Below, piece by piece: positions 31,585-40,823 of a DNA stretch of 64,000 nt (its first letter is position 1; the number at the start of each line of letters is the position of its first letter). The translations under genes were made by a program, and so were the position numbers. Origin of the DNA: Ga0077536 sp035325705 (lineage in GTDB: Bacteria > Pseudomonadota > Gammaproteobacteria > Ga0077536); contig DAOKZI010000018.1 in the NCBI GenBank assembly GCA_035325705.1, forward strand, positions 1-64,000. The letters run 5' to 3'. The notes beneath the pieces are model-generated. The model was given only the letters and a program-made list of their open reading frames with translations, was not told the origin of the DNA and did not search any database.

Positions 31585-33111
31585 CTAGCGCTTCGCGAGA
31601 TCGCGGAAGCGCAGGATCTCGCTGAGCCGATAGCCGGTGTACGCGCCGAAGCACAGGCACATCGCGAGGACCACCAGCAGCAGCTCGGGGAAAGTCGACA
31701 TCAGGTACACGAGACGCGGCTCGGTCATCGCGAAATAGCCGCCGACGGCGACGAACAGGCTGCCGAGGAATTCCTTGATGGCCGTGGCCGGGCCGCGCTC
31801 CTCCCATACGATGCTCATGCGCTCGATCGTCATCGTCAGGATGACCATCGGGAACAGCGCGATCGACAGGCCCTGCTCGATGCCGAGCTTGGCCGACAGC
31901 AGGCTGATCCCGAGCATCAGCCCGATCACGATCACGAGCACGCTCGCGAGACGCGGCATCAGCAGCAGTCGAAGCTGGGTCAGTGCGACGCGGATCGCGA
32001 GGCCGGCGGACACCACGATCAGGAACAGCGCGATGCCGGCCATCAGCTTGGTCTCGCGGAAGGCGAGTGCGACCAGCACGGGCATGAAGGTACCGAAGGT
32101 CGGCACGCCGACGAGGCCGCGCATCAGCACGATCACGAAGGCCCCGAGCGGCACCATCAGCAGCACGCGGTAGACGTTCTGCGTGCGCACCGGCAGATCC
32201 TGCAGCGAAAGCGCCATCAGGCCCGTGTCGAGCTTGGACTCGACGCGGTTCGCGACCGATAGCTGCGTCATCGGCGTCTTGTTCGCGGAGAAACCGACCT
32301 CGACGCCGCGCACGCCCTTGGCCACGGTGATGTGCGGATCGTCATAGGACCAGATCAGGAAGTTCATCGGATAGCCGTTGCGGCCGCTCTGCGGATCGAA
32401 GCCGTGCCAGCGCTCGCCGTCGTGCACTTCGAGCCAGGGCGTCAGCGGCATGTCGACGAACTCCTGTTCGAGCGGCAGGCCGTAGACGATGCGGCTCGGG
32501 ATGCGCGCCCCGGCGAGCACCTCGGTCAACATCTTGGCCCAGGTCTCTTCGGTCGCCGATTTGCGGATCAGCTTGACGTTCTCGTCGTCGGATTTGTTGA
32601 TGGTGCTGACGAGCAGCCCGGTGAAGGTGACGATGTCGGCCGACTGTCCGCGCGTCTTGGCGAGCACCGCTTCGATCGCCGAGCGCAGCGGCTCGGCGTA
32701 TTCCGGCACTTCCGGGAAGGTCGGCGCCGGGCCCGGATCGGGCGCGACTTCCTCCCGCTTCGGATAGACCTTCATGTGGTAATACAGCGCCTGCGCACCG
32801 GCCGCGCGCCGCACCGTCCATACCGCCTGGCGCGGCTGATCGCGCTCGGCGCCGCGGATCGCGAGGCCGAAGGAGCGCGACACGAAGTCTTCATCGAGGA
32901 GCGCGAAACCGGGCGGCGTGTCCGGCAGGGTCAGCGCGACCTTGGCCGGCTGGCCGCGGCCCTCGAAGGCGACGCGGGCCTCGACGTCCCACACGGTGGC
33001 CTCGGCCGCCGGGTCCAGCGGCACCGACAGGCGATCGACCTTGAGCCAGGCGACGCTCAGGCCGACGGCCGCGCAGACGAAGGCGAGGATGAAAACGGCT
33101 GAGAATCGCAA
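31585..33111 (-). CDS. UUP1-type inactive transglutaminase with seven-helix membrane domain
   Basis: A 508-residue membrane protein: an N-terminal signal-anchor (about 4-24), a periplasmic domain related to transglutaminases but lacking the catalytic triad (about 40-260), and seven transmembrane helices (about 285-500; IALFLIVVSAGLAIRVALTQ and similar). This is the inactive-transglutaminase/7TM family found beside RimK-related ligases. Possibly a sensor or export platform for the ligase. In one operon with the retropepsin-like gene 27 bases upstream. Confidence 0.88.
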   Translation of the reverse strand: MRFSAVFILAFVCAAVGLSVAWLKVDRLSVPLDPAAEATVWDVEARVAFEGRGQPAKVALTLPDTPPGFALLDEDFVSRSFGLAIRGAERDQPRQAVWTVRRAAGAQALYYHMKVYPKREEVAPDPGPAPTFPEVPEYAEPLRSAIEAVLAKTRGQSADIVTFTGLLVSTINKSDDENVKLIRKSATEETWAKMLTEVLAGARIPSRIVYGLPLEQEFVDMPLTPWLEVHDGERWHGFDPQSGRNGYPMNFLIWSYDDPHITVAKGVRGVEVGFSANKTPMTQLSVANRVESKLDTGLMALSLQDLPVRTQNVYRVLLMVPLGAFVIVLMRGLVGVPTFGTFMPVLVALAFRETKLMAGIALFLIVVSAGLAIRVALTQLRLLLMPRLASVLVIVIGLMLGISLLSAKLGIEQGLSIALFPMVILTMTIERMSIVWEERGPATAIKEFLGSLFVAVGGYFAMTEPRLVYLMSTFPELLLVVLAMCLCFGAYTGYRLSEILRFRDLAKR

Positions 33112-33138
33112 AGGGGCTCCTCTCTGCGGCTGGACGGC

Positions 33139-33687
33139 TTACGGGGTCTGAGTCTTCGGGCAGGTGGGGTCCGTGTTGTAGCGCGCGGCGGGATCGATCA
33201 CCGCGAGATCGGCGAGGAAGCGCCGGCCGAGCAGCACCGGGTAGTTGAACTTTTTGCGATTGACCAGCGTGAACAGCGCCTGGTAGCGCTTGCCGCCGAG
33301 GCAGAATTCGAGCTTGACCGAGGGACGGGCATCGCTTTTGTCGGTGCCGCGCAGCTTGATCTTGACCTCGCGCGCGAGGGGCTTCTCGACGAGGATGGTT
33401 TCACTGCCGGGATCGCGGTGGTTCAGCCACAGCCTGAAGCGCACCCACTGCTTGCCGTCCTTGTCGAAGCGCTCGATGTCGGTGGCGTGGATCGCGGCGG
33501 TCTTGGCGCCGGTGTCGAGCTTGGCCTTGAGCACGATGTCCCAGGGCTGCAGCCGGACGCGTTCCAGCCAGCCGAGTGTGAGCTTGTCCCGGGCTTCGGC
33601 GGCGAAGCTCGCGCCGGCGAGACCGATGACCACGGCGAGGGCCGCCACCAGCCGACTGCGCCAGCCCCGTTCCTGGTTCGAAATCAT
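33139..33687 (-). CDS. Retropepsin-like protein of the ATP-dependent zinc protease family (PF05618)
   Basis: A 182-residue protein with a probable signal peptide (about 1-30) and a small beta-rich domain with the aspartic-protease-like motif KLDTGAKTAAIHA (Asp-Thr-Gly) and LLGRRFL. Family names include putative ATP-dependent zinc protease and RimB-like; relatives of this fold behave as bacterial retropepsins. It is first in the operon with UUP1 and the RimK-related ligase, suggesting a modify-and-trim system, here on the periplasmic side. Activity is inferred only. Confidence 0.85.
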   Translation of the reverse strand: MISNQERGWRSRLVAALAVVIGLAGASFAAEARDKLTLGWLERVRLQPWDIVLKAKLDTGAKTAAIHATDIERFDKDGKQWVRFRLWLNHRDPGSETILVEKPLAREVKIKLRGTDKSDARPSVKLEFCLGGKRYQALFTLVNRKKFNYPVLLGRRFLADLAVIDPAARYNTDPTCPKTQTP

Positions 33688-33939
33688 GTCGTGGACGCCT
33701 CAAGGAGATCTATCGCGGCGGATGGGTGCCCGTTTCGCGGTTTGTGCGTTGTGGTTGGCAGCGGGCGATCGAAAACGAAGGGCCGGCGTGATGCGCCGGC
33801 GCGGGCCATACTATACGACGAAACCCCCGGCGATGGTGAAGGGCTCGGACGCTCGACGGGAGGACTTCCGCCTTCTCCGGCGGACCCGCGCTCCAGTAGG
33901 ATGAGGGCGTCGCCGCGCATTCAGACGAGGTTCATCTAC

Positions 33940-34896
33940 ATGCAGTACTTCGAGAACAATTCGCTGTCGATAGGCCGCACGCCGCTCGTGCGATTGAACA
34001 AGATCGTCGACGCTACACGCGCGCTGGTGCTCGCCAAGATCGAAGGGCGCAACCCGGCCTACTCGGTGAAGTGCCGCATCGGCGCGGCGATGATCGAAGA
34101 CGCCGAGGTCCGCGGTGTACTGAAGCCCGGCATGGAGGTGGTGGAGCCGACGAGCGGCAACACCGGCATCGCGCTCGCCTTCGTGTGCGCGGCGCGCGGC
34201 TATCCCGTCACGCTGACGATGCCGGAGACGATGAGCGTCGAGCGCCGCAAGGTGCTCCAGGCTTTCGGCGCGAAGCTCGTGCTGACCGAAGGCGCGCGCG
34301 GCATGGCCGGTGCGATCGCGAAAGCCGAGGAAATCGCGGCCGGCGATCCCGGCCGTTACTTCATGCCGCAGCAGTTCCAGAATCCCGCCAATCCCGCCAT
34401 CCACGAACGCACCACCGGTCCCGAAATCTGGGAAGCGACCGACGGCCGCGTCGACGTCGTCGTCTCCGGCGTCGGCACGGGCGGCACGCTCACGGGCGTC
34501 GCGCGCCATCTGAAACGTGCGCGCGGCCGCGCGGTCACGATGGTGGCCGTCGAACCGACGACGAGCCCCGTCATCACGCAGGCGCTGGCGGGCGAACCCT
34601 TGAAGCCGGGCCCGCACAAGATCCAGGGCATAGGCGCGGGCTTCATCCCGGGCACGCTCGATCTCGGCCTGGTCGATCGCGTCGAGCGCGTCGACAACGA
34701 CGAAGCCCTCGGCTATGCCCGGCGCCTCGCGCGCGAGGAAGGGATCCTGTCCGGGATCTCCTGCGGCGCGGCGGTCGCGGCCACGGCGCGCCTGCTGCGC
34801 GAGCCCGAGTACGCGGGCAAGACCATCGTCGTGATCCTGCCCGACGCCGGCGAGCGCTATCTGAGCAGCGTGCTGTTCGAAGATCTCAGCGGCTGA
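33940..34896 (+). CDS. cysK: Cysteine synthase A
   Basis: A 318-residue PLP enzyme that makes cysteine from O-acetylserine and sulfide. The PLP lysine is Lys44 in NPAYSVKCRIG, which has the CysK-type (not CysM) residues; TSGNTG binds substrate, GVGTGGTLTG binds the PLP phosphate, and SGISCGAA is near the end. The length is normal. The ATG at 33940 is the only suitable start, but no strong ribosome-binding site is seen. It is divergent from the retropepsin operon, with about 250 bases between; a TACTATAC stretch near 33810 may be promoter sequence. Confidence 0.92.
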   Translation: MQYFENNSLSIGRTPLVRLNKIVDATRALVLAKIEGRNPAYSVKCRIGAAMIEDAEVRGVLKPGMEVVEPTSGNTGIALAFVCAARGYPVTLTMPETMSVERRKVLQAFGAKLVLTEGARGMAGAIAKAEEIAAGDPGRYFMPQQFQNPANPAIHERTTGPEIWEATDGRVDVVVSGVGTGGTLTGVARHLKRARGRAVTMVAVEPTTSPVITQALAGEPLKPGPHKIQGIGAGFIPGTLDLGLVDRVERVDNDEALGYARRLAREEGILSGISCGAAVAATARLLREPEYAGKTIVVILPDAGERYLSSVLFEDLSG

Positions 34897-34991
34897 GCGC
34901 GGGCCGAGCCCCGTGCCGGTGATCGCGATCAAGGCGCGGCCGCCACCGCCGCGCGAGACTTCAAGCCCGGATTTTTCTGCGAGGTAGATCA

Positions 34992-36143
34992 ATGCTGCGT
35001 CGATTCCAGCGTCCCTTGATGCTCGTGGCCGCTGCGTGTCTCGGGGTCGGGAGCGCCGCCGCCGCGGACACCGGCGATGCGGCGACCCGCGAGGTGATGC
35101 ACAAGGTGTTCGATGCGATCGCCTATCTGCTGCCGCTGTCGGTGCGCGATGCGGAGCAGGCGAGCTCCTGGGATCGCGAGCTGATCGATGCCAAGCTCGC
35201 GACGCTAGGCGAGGCCTCGGACGCACTCGTCGCACACGCCAAGGTCAAGGACGAGGAGTTCCGCTACCTCGCACGCTCCTTCGACGAGACGACCCGCGAG
35301 ATCGTCGAGTCCTTTCGCGAGACCTGGCCCTCGTATGCCTACTTCTCATTGATGGAGCTGACGCAGCACTGCGTCGCCTGCCATTCACGCCTGCCCTCCG
35401 AGGCGCAGGCTGCCTTCGGCCAGCGCCTGATGTCACGCGTGGATCCCGCGGACTTCGACGCCAGCGAGCTCGCGCAGCTCTACGTCGCGACGCGCCAGTT
35501 CGACGCCGCCGAGAAGGTGCTGGAGCGCAAGCTGCTGAGCCCGAAGGAAGACGCGATCGATCTCGACAACGCGGGCGTGCTGCTCGACTACCTCGATCTC
35601 GCGCTCGTCGTGCGCCACGACACTGCTCGGGCGCAGGCGCTGCTCGAGAAGTTCGCCGCGCGGCCCGACGTGCCGCACTATCTCGCCGATCGCATCACGG
35701 CCTGGCAGGCCAGCCTCGCCGCGCTCGCGCCGGTGCTGAAAGGCGAGCCCGCGCTGGACCGGGCGCGTGAGCTGTTCGAAACCGCCGACGGCCTGACGCG
35801 CGCACCGCGCGGCCGCGAGCGCGCGATCCACGATCTGATCGCCGCGAGCCTGCTGCAGCGTTACATCGCGAGCCGACCCGAGGCGCGCGGCGAGGACGTC
35901 GCGGAGGCTTATTACATGCTCGGCATCATCGCGCTGCGCACGACCGAGCCGAAGTACTCGGTGCCCGAGATGGAAGGCCTGTTCGCCTCGGCGATCCGCG
36001 CCGCGCCGAAAGGGCCGCACGCGCGCGAGGCTTACGATCTGCTCGAAGAGTTCGGCTACTGGCGCGATCTCCACCTCGCCCGCGCGGGCGACGACAGCAG
36101 CATCATCGACATGAACGCGCTCAGAAAACTCGTCACCGAGTGA
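34992..36143 (+). CDS. Exported single-haem cytochrome-like protein
   Basis: A 383-residue exported protein: signal peptide to about residue 25 (GSAAAAD), a helical region with one haem-c motif CVACH near residue 131, and then a long all-helical C-terminus with TPR-like character (LYVATRQFDAAEKVLERKLL, and AEAYYMLGIIALR). The N-terminal part resembles cytochrome-c' type helices. It is followed at once by a Lon-like protease and a small protein. An electron-transfer or haem-sensing role is possible. Confidence 0.75.
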   Translation: MLRRFQRPLMLVAAACLGVGSAAAADTGDAATREVMHKVFDAIAYLLPLSVRDAEQASSWDRELIDAKLATLGEASDALVAHAKVKDEEFRYLARSFDETTREIVESFRETWPSYAYFSLMELTQHCVACHSRLPSEAQAAFGQRLMSRVDPADFDASELAQLYVATRQFDAAEKVLERKLLSPKEDAIDLDNAGVLLDYLDLALVVRHDTARAQALLEKFAARPDVPHYLADRITAWQASLAALAPVLKGEPALDRARELFETADGLTRAPRGRERAIHDLIAASLLQRYIASRPEARGEDVAEAYYMLGIIALRTTEPKYSVPEMEGLFASAIRAAPKGPHAREAYDLLEEFGYWRDLHLARAGDDSSIIDMNALRKLVTE

Positions 36144-36148
36144 GGCCG

Positions 36149-38569
36149 ATGGCGCCCCAGTGCCTGCCGGCCGCGACGCTGCGCGCGCGCTGCCCCGAAG
36201 ATCGCTATGCCTTCGCGAGCACGGCCGAGCTGGAGCCGCTCGCCGGACCGGTCGGCCAGCTTCGCGCGCTGGACGCGCTGCGCTTCGGCAACCGCGTGCG
36301 CGGACCGGGCTATCACACCTTCGCCTGCGGCCCGGCCGGCAGCGGCCGCTTGTCGCTGGTCCTCGCCGAGCTCGGCCGCGAGGCGCGCGGCCGGCCGGTG
36401 CCGGACGACTGGGTCTATGTCTACAACTTCAAGCTCAAGCACGCGCCGCGCGCGCTGCGCCTGCCGGCCGGCCGCGGCAGCGCGCTCGCCGAGGCGATGA
36501 GCCGTCTGGTCGAAGATTTGAAGACGGCGCTGCCGGCCGCCTTCGGCCGCGAGGAGAACCGCCGCCGCCAGGAAGACATCGAATCGCAGTTCCAGGAACG
36601 CCAGCAGCAGGCCATCACCGCGCTGAGCGAGCGCGCGGCGAAACAGGGCGTGCTCTTGATCGGCACTCCGTCCGGCTTTGCCTTCGCACCGATGGACGAG
36701 CAGGGGGAGGCGATGCATCCCGCGAAGTTCCAGAAGCTGCCGGCCGAGGAGCAGGCGCGCCTGAAGTCGATCATCGAAGACCTGCAGGACGAGCTGCAGG
36801 CCACGGTGCGCCAGTTTCCGCTGTGGTTCCGTGAAACGCGCGAGCGCCTGAAGGCGCTGAACCGCGAGATCGCCGAGTTCGTCGTCAATCATCTCGTCGA
36901 CGAGGTGAAGACGCGCTTTCCCGATCACGCCGAGGTGCTCGCCTGGCTCGAGGAGATCCGCGCCGACATCGTCGAGCACGCGCCGGCTTTTCTCGTCGCC
37001 TCGGGGCCGCTGCCGCCGGGCGCCGAGCCCGCAGAGCTCGAAAGCATCTTCCAGCGCTACACGGTGAATCTGTTCGTCGACAACGGCGCACTGGACGCCG
37101 CGCCCGTGGTGCACGGCGACTTGCCGACGCTCGGCAATCTGATCGGCCGCATCGAGCATCGCGCGACGCTCGGCACCTTCGTCACCGACTTCACGCTGCT
37201 GAAAGCCGGCGCCCTGCATCGCGCGAACGGCGGCTTCCTCGTGCTCGATGCGCGCCAGCTCCTGATGCAGCCCTTCGCGTGGGAAGCGCTGAAGCGCGCG
37301 CTGCGCGCGCGGATGGTGAGGCTCGACGCCTCCGAGACGCAGCTCGGCCTGCTGACGACGGCGACGCTCGATCCGGCGCCGATCCCCTTGGACGTGAAGA
37401 TCTGCCTCATCGGCGAACGCTGGCTGATGTACCTGCTCGAGGGCAACGATCCCGAGTTCCGCGATCTCTTCAAGGTGATCGCCGACTTCGACGACGAGGT
37501 GCCGCGCACTCCCGACAACGAGCTCGCCTATGCGCGGCTGTGCGCGCGGCTCGCGCGCGACGCCGGCACGCGGCCGCTCGATCGCGCCGCCGTCTGCCTG
37601 CTCGTCGAGCACGGCGCGCGACTCGCCGGCGACGCCGAGCGCCTGTCGACGGCCGAGCACGCGCTCGCCGATCTGATCCGCGAAGCCGACTACTGCGCCG
37701 GCGTCGCGGAGCTCGCGACGATCGGTGCCCCCGAGCTGCGCGCGGCGATCGCGCGCCAGCGCGAGCGCATCGGCCGCATCCGCGAGCGCCTGCTCGAGGA
37801 AATCGTGCGCGGCAACCGCCTGATCGCGACCGACGGTCACGCCGTCGGCCAGATCAACGGCCTGTCCGTGCTCCAGACCGACAGCGTCGCCTTCGGCCTG
37901 CCGACGCGCATCACGGCGCTGACGCGGCTCGGCGACGGGCGCGTGCTCGACATCGAGCGCGAGACCGAGCTCGGCGGTGCGATCCACTCGAAGGGCGTGC
38001 TGATCCTGTCGAACTTCCTCGCCGCGCGCTACGCGGCCGGCGTGCCGCTGTCGATGGCGGCGAGCCTCGTGTTCGAGCAGTCCTATGGCCGCGTCGACGG
38101 CGACAGCGCGTCGCTCGCCGAGCTCTGCGCGCTGCTGTCCTCGCTGTCGGGCGTGCCCATCCACCAGCGCTTCGCCGTCACCGGCTCGGTCAATCAGCTC
38201 GGCGAGGTGCAGGCCATCGGCGGCGTCAACGAGAAAATCGAAGGCTTCTACGATCTGTGCGCCGCGCGCGGCCTCGGCGGCGGCCACGGCGTGCTGATCC
38301 CGCGCGCGAACGTCAAGCACCTGATGCTGCGCGAGGACGTCGTCGCGGCCTGCGTCGCCGGCCATTTCGACGTCTACGCCGTCGCCGACGTCGACGAGGC
38401 GCTCAATCTCCTGACCAGCGTCGAGGCCGGCACGCGGGACGAGAACGGGCAGTTCCCGGCGCACTCCGTGAACGGCCTGGCCGAAGCGCGCTTGATCGAA
38501 TTCTCGGCGCAGCGGCGCGACTATGCGCGCGGCCGCGCCGCCGACGGCGAGGATCGCGACGATGGCTGA
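36149..38569 (+). CDS. LonB-type ATP-dependent protease (AAA_32 family)
   Basis: An 806-residue protein (809 if the GTG at 36140, which overlaps the previous stop, is used). It has an N-terminal AAA-like region with a Walker A-like GPAGSGRLS in which Arg replaces Lys, a coiled-coil segment (about 120-260), an ATPase core with GGFLVLDARQLL (Walker B), and a C-terminal Lon protease domain. The catalytic dyad is Ser653 (DGDSASLAE) and Lys696 (GGVNEKIEGF). Arg in Walker A is normal in this family. Such proteases are cytosolic and stress-linked. It overlaps the next gene by 8 bases. Confidence 0.88.
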   Translation: MAPQCLPAATLRARCPEDRYAFASTAELEPLAGPVGQLRALDALRFGNRVRGPGYHTFACGPAGSGRLSLVLAELGREARGRPVPDDWVYVYNFKLKHAPRALRLPAGRGSALAEAMSRLVEDLKTALPAAFGREENRRRQEDIESQFQERQQQAITALSERAAKQGVLLIGTPSGFAFAPMDEQGEAMHPAKFQKLPAEEQARLKSIIEDLQDELQATVRQFPLWFRETRERLKALNREIAEFVVNHLVDEVKTRFPDHAEVLAWLEEIRADIVEHAPAFLVASGPLPPGAEPAELESIFQRYTVNLFVDNGALDAAPVVHGDLPTLGNLIGRIEHRATLGTFVTDFTLLKAGALHRANGGFLVLDARQLLMQPFAWEALKRALRARMVRLDASETQLGLLTTATLDPAPIPLDVKICLIGERWLMYLLEGNDPEFRDLFKVIADFDDEVPRTPDNELAYARLCARLARDAGTRPLDRAAVCLLVEHGARLAGDAERLSTAEHALADLIREADYCAGVAELATIGAPELRAAIARQRERIGRIRERLLEEIVRGNRLIATDGHAVGQINGLSVLQTDSVAFGLPTRITALTRLGDGRVLDIERETELGGAIHSKGVLILSNFLAARYAAGVPLSMAASLVFEQSYGRVDGDSASLAELCALLSSLSGVPIHQRFAVTGSVNQLGEVQAIGGVNEKIEGFYDLCAARGLGGGHGVLIPRANVKHLMLREDVVAACVAGHFDVYAVADVDEALNLLTSVEAGTRDENGQFPAHSVNGLAEARLIEFSAQRRDYARGRAADGEDRDDG

Positions 38570-39239
38570 GACGGCCGGCCGCGTGCTCATCGCCCTGCCG
38601 CAGCCCGCGGTGGCGGAGGAATTGTTCGAGCTGGCCCTGCGCATCGCCTCGCGCCGCCGGCTGCGGTTGCATGCGCTGATCCGCGAGGCCAGCGAGCTCG
38701 CCGCAGCGGGCGCGCTGCCTTTCATCGAGGAGATCGATCGCTGCTCGGGCGTGCGCCATCCGTTCGACGCCGCGGCCGCCGCGCGCGCGATCGCGCGGCT
38801 CGCCCACGAGTGCGAGCACCGGCTGCGCGAACGCGCCGCGGCGCTGCGCGTGGAGTGCGGGCTCGAGGCCGTGCACGGCCCGCTGGTGGGGCAGGCGCTC
38901 GCCGCGCTCGCGCGCGAGGACGTGCTGCTGCTCGGCAGCCGCGCCGTCGCCTGGGCGCGGCCCGGGCCGCGCGCGCCGCGCCGCATCGGCGTCGTGCGCG
39001 ACGGCATCGTCGACGAGGACGCCGCGCGCGCGATAGCCGCGGATCTGATCGACAACGGACACGCGAGCGCGAGCTCCCAAACCGTCGCGACCCTGCCGCC
39101 GCACGTGCTGGCACCCGAAGAAGAGTCGCTGTCCGGCGTCGACATCCTCGTCGTCTCGCGCCACCGCGCCGTCGAGCACGGCGCGGCCCTGCAGCGTTTC
39201 CTCATCGCCCCCCAGCGGCTGGTCGTGGTGCTGCCTTGA
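38562..39239 (+). CDS. Hypothetical protein, USP-like fold, partner of the LonB gene
   Basis: A 225-residue soluble protein starting inside the LonB gene (8-base overlap). The pattern (GRVLIALPQPAVAEELFELA, a helix, then VHGPLVGQALAALAREDVLL and LGSRAVAWA) looks like a universal-stress-protein/Rossmann-type alpha/beta fold but without the ATP-binding GxxGS motif. Close coupling suggests it serves the protease, perhaps as an adaptor. Function unknown. Confidence 0.6.
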   Translation: MAETAGRVLIALPQPAVAEELFELALRIASRRRLRLHALIREASELAAAGALPFIEEIDRCSGVRHPFDAAAAARAIARLAHECEHRLRERAAALRVECGLEAVHGPLVGQALAALAREDVLLLGSRAVAWARPGPRAPRRIGVVRDGIVDEDAARAIAADLIDNGHASASSQTVATLPPHVLAPEEESLSGVDILVVSRHRAVEHGAALQRFLIAPQRLVVVLP

Positions 39240-39261
39240 CGGAGACGGGGCCGGAGGGGCC

Positions 39262-39332
39262 GTAGGTGGGCTAACGAAGGAAGCCCAACATCGGGCGCTG
39301 AATGTTGGGCTTCCTTCGTCAGCCCAACCTAC
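39262..39332. repeat. Family B hairpin repeat
   Basis: Arms GGTGGGCTAACGAAGGAAGC and inverse, a slightly diverged copy. Confidence 0.85.
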
Positions 39333-39400
39333 ATCGTCAGCCTAACGATGATGAGGCGCGCGCATCACCCCCCATAGCTTTCAAACGTGGACGGCGCTTT

Positions 39401-39563
39401 CGTAGCCCGGGTGGAGCGCGCAGCGCGTAACCCGGGATCCGGCGCCCGTCGTAAGTTTATGCATTCGAGGAGACCCGGCGCGGTGCGCGCCGCGCAGGGC
39501 CGAAAGCCGTTGCGTATCGGGCATGCCCGATCCCGGGTTCCGCTACGCTGCACCCGGGCTACA
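39401..39563. repeat. Family A element with long centre
   Basis: Left arm CGTAGCCCGGGTGGAGCGCG, right arm CCGCTACGCTGCACCCGGGC. The central 85 bases include GCGTATCGGGCATGCCCGAT, also present inverted near 63476-63495. Confidence 0.85.
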
Positions 39564-39761
39564 GAACGAGGCGCTCTCTTTCACGGCAACCTACATCGAC
39601 TGCCGCGCCGATCTTGCGCCGAATCCTCCGTGGCCAATTCGAATTGGTCGGCGCCGGCGATCCCGCTAGAATGCGCGCACGCGCGCCGCGCCGCCGGTGC
39701 GTTCGCCTTGAATCCTACCCGCCGGTTAGCCGGTTCCGCTCACCCGCCAGAGTCGACGTCG

Positions 39762-40370
39762 ATGATCGTGTCCGAACTGTTCCACAGCATCCAGGGTGAG
39801 GGGCACCTCACCGGCAAGCCGATGTTCTTCATTCGCGCGCAGGGCTGCGCCGTGAAATGCCCGATTCGCGAGATCTGCGATCAGCCGGAGTCGCTGGGTT
39901 TCAAGGGCGGCCGGGACTATGCGCCGGCGGCGCTCGCGGCGCTCGCGCTCGAGGCCGTCGGTGCGCGCGGCTGGGTGTCGATCACCGGCGGCGAGCCGCT
40001 CGATCAGCCGGACTTCGATCAGCTCGTCGCGGCCTGCCGCCACGCGGGCCTGTTCGTCAACGTGCAGACTTCGGGCATGCGGCGCGTGAACGCGCCCTGG
40101 GACTGGTGCACCGTGTCGCCGAAGGCGCCGGTCGATGCGCTGGAGCTGCGCTTCGCGCAGGAGCTGAAGGTGATTTACACCGGACAGTCGATCGCGGAGC
40201 TGCAAGCCTATTACGAGCGCTTCTCGGCGTGGAACTACTACCTGCAGCCCTGTTGGCGCGACGGGGGCTGTAACCAGGACGAGACGCTCGGGCGCGTCTA
40301 CGAGCTCAACCGGCTCGGCATGTACTGGGAATTCACCGCGCAGTGGCACAAGTATCTGGGCGTGCGTTGA
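39762..40370 (+). CDS. queE: 7-carboxy-7-deazaguanine synthase-like radical SAM protein
   Basis: A 202-residue radical SAM enzyme of the QueE family, which makes 7-carboxy-7-deazaguanine for queuosine. The opening (SELFHSIQGEGHLTGKPMFF), SITGGEPLDQPDF, and the C-terminal WEFTAQWHKYLGVR match QueE. The iron-sulfur cysteines are unusual: Cys29, Cys33 and Cys39 (CAVKCPIREIC) are spaced CX3CX5C, not the usual CX3CX2C. QueE is known to vary here (Burkholderia multivorans has CX14CX2C). The ATG at 39762 begins the fold. No other que genes are adjacent. Confidence 0.85.
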   Translation: MIVSELFHSIQGEGHLTGKPMFFIRAQGCAVKCPIREICDQPESLGFKGGRDYAPAALAALALEAVGARGWVSITGGEPLDQPDFDQLVAACRHAGLFVNVQTSGMRRVNAPWDWCTVSPKAPVDALELRFAQELKVIYTGQSIAELQAYYERFSAWNYYLQPCWRDGGCNQDETLGRVYELNRLGMYWEFTAQWHKYLGVR

Positions 40371-40416
40371 GCCGCTGCGCGCGCCACGGAGAACGCGCAT
40401 CCGTAACCCAGGAGTC

Positions 40417-40488
40417 GTAGGTTGGGCTGACGAAGGAAGCCCAACATCGGGCGCCGAACGTTGGGCTTCCTTCGTCAGCCCAACCTAC
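40417..40488. repeat. Family B hairpin repeat
   Basis: Arms GTAGGTTGGGCTGACGAAGG and its inverse ending GCCCAACCTAC; a nearly perfect copy. Confidence 0.9.
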
Positions 40489-40528
40489 GTTCTTCTCCGT
40501 GGCGCAACTTCAAAAACATGCCGGCGAA

Positions 40529-40562
40529 GATCCCGGATCCGCTGCGCTCATCCGGGCGACGA
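40529..40562. repeat. Family A half-repeat
   Basis: GATCCCGGATCCGCTGCGCT then CATCCGGGCGACGA, one arm only, beside the previous family B copy. Confidence 0.7.
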
Positions 40563-40576
40563 AGATCGCGTCCACC

Positions 40577-40696
40577 TCACACCACCGTCGGATAGGCGAG
40601 GTTCAGCGCGAGCACGCCGATGAGATAGGCCCAACCGACGATGGCGCCGAGCGCGGTGATCACTACGGCGGCGAATTCCTTGCTGCGAGTACTCAT
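40577..40696 (-). CDS. 39-residue single-span membrane protein
   Basis: A tiny gene, too short for standard ORF cut-offs. It encodes a 39-residue protein: a polar N-terminus (MSTRSKEFA) and one transmembrane helix (AAVVITALGAIVGWAYLIGV), ending LALNLAYPTVV. AAAGGAG stands 7 bases before the ATG, the best kind of site in this genome. No homologue is recognised. It may be an accessory subunit of a larger membrane complex, or a stress-induced small membrane protein. Confidence 0.65.
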   Translation of the reverse strand: MSTRSKEFAAVVITALGAIVGWAYLIGVLALNLAYPTVV

Positions 40697-40823
40697 GTTG
40701 GCTCTCCTTTGATCCGGCGACGTGCCGGCATGGAGCGCACTATCCGCTTGCGACGTAGCGGGCGGATTTCAGTTTGTTGCTCGCGCGTAGGAGATTCGTA
40801 GCCCGCGGCGACGGCGAGCTGCC

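Larger units (their letters stand above)
39240..39761. other. Intergenic repeat island
   Basis: About 520 bases with a family B hairpin (39262-39332) and a two-armed family A element (39401-39563) whose centre, containing GGGCCGAAAGCCGTTGCGTA, is an inverted relative of the 63.5 kb array. The last 200 bases carry no recognisable gene and presumably the queE promoter. Confidence 0.7.

Noticed and set aside
36056..39205. A 1049-residue minus-strand open frame
   Set aside because: Shadow of the LonB gene and its neighbours; no recognisable domain and composition typical of antisense frames.
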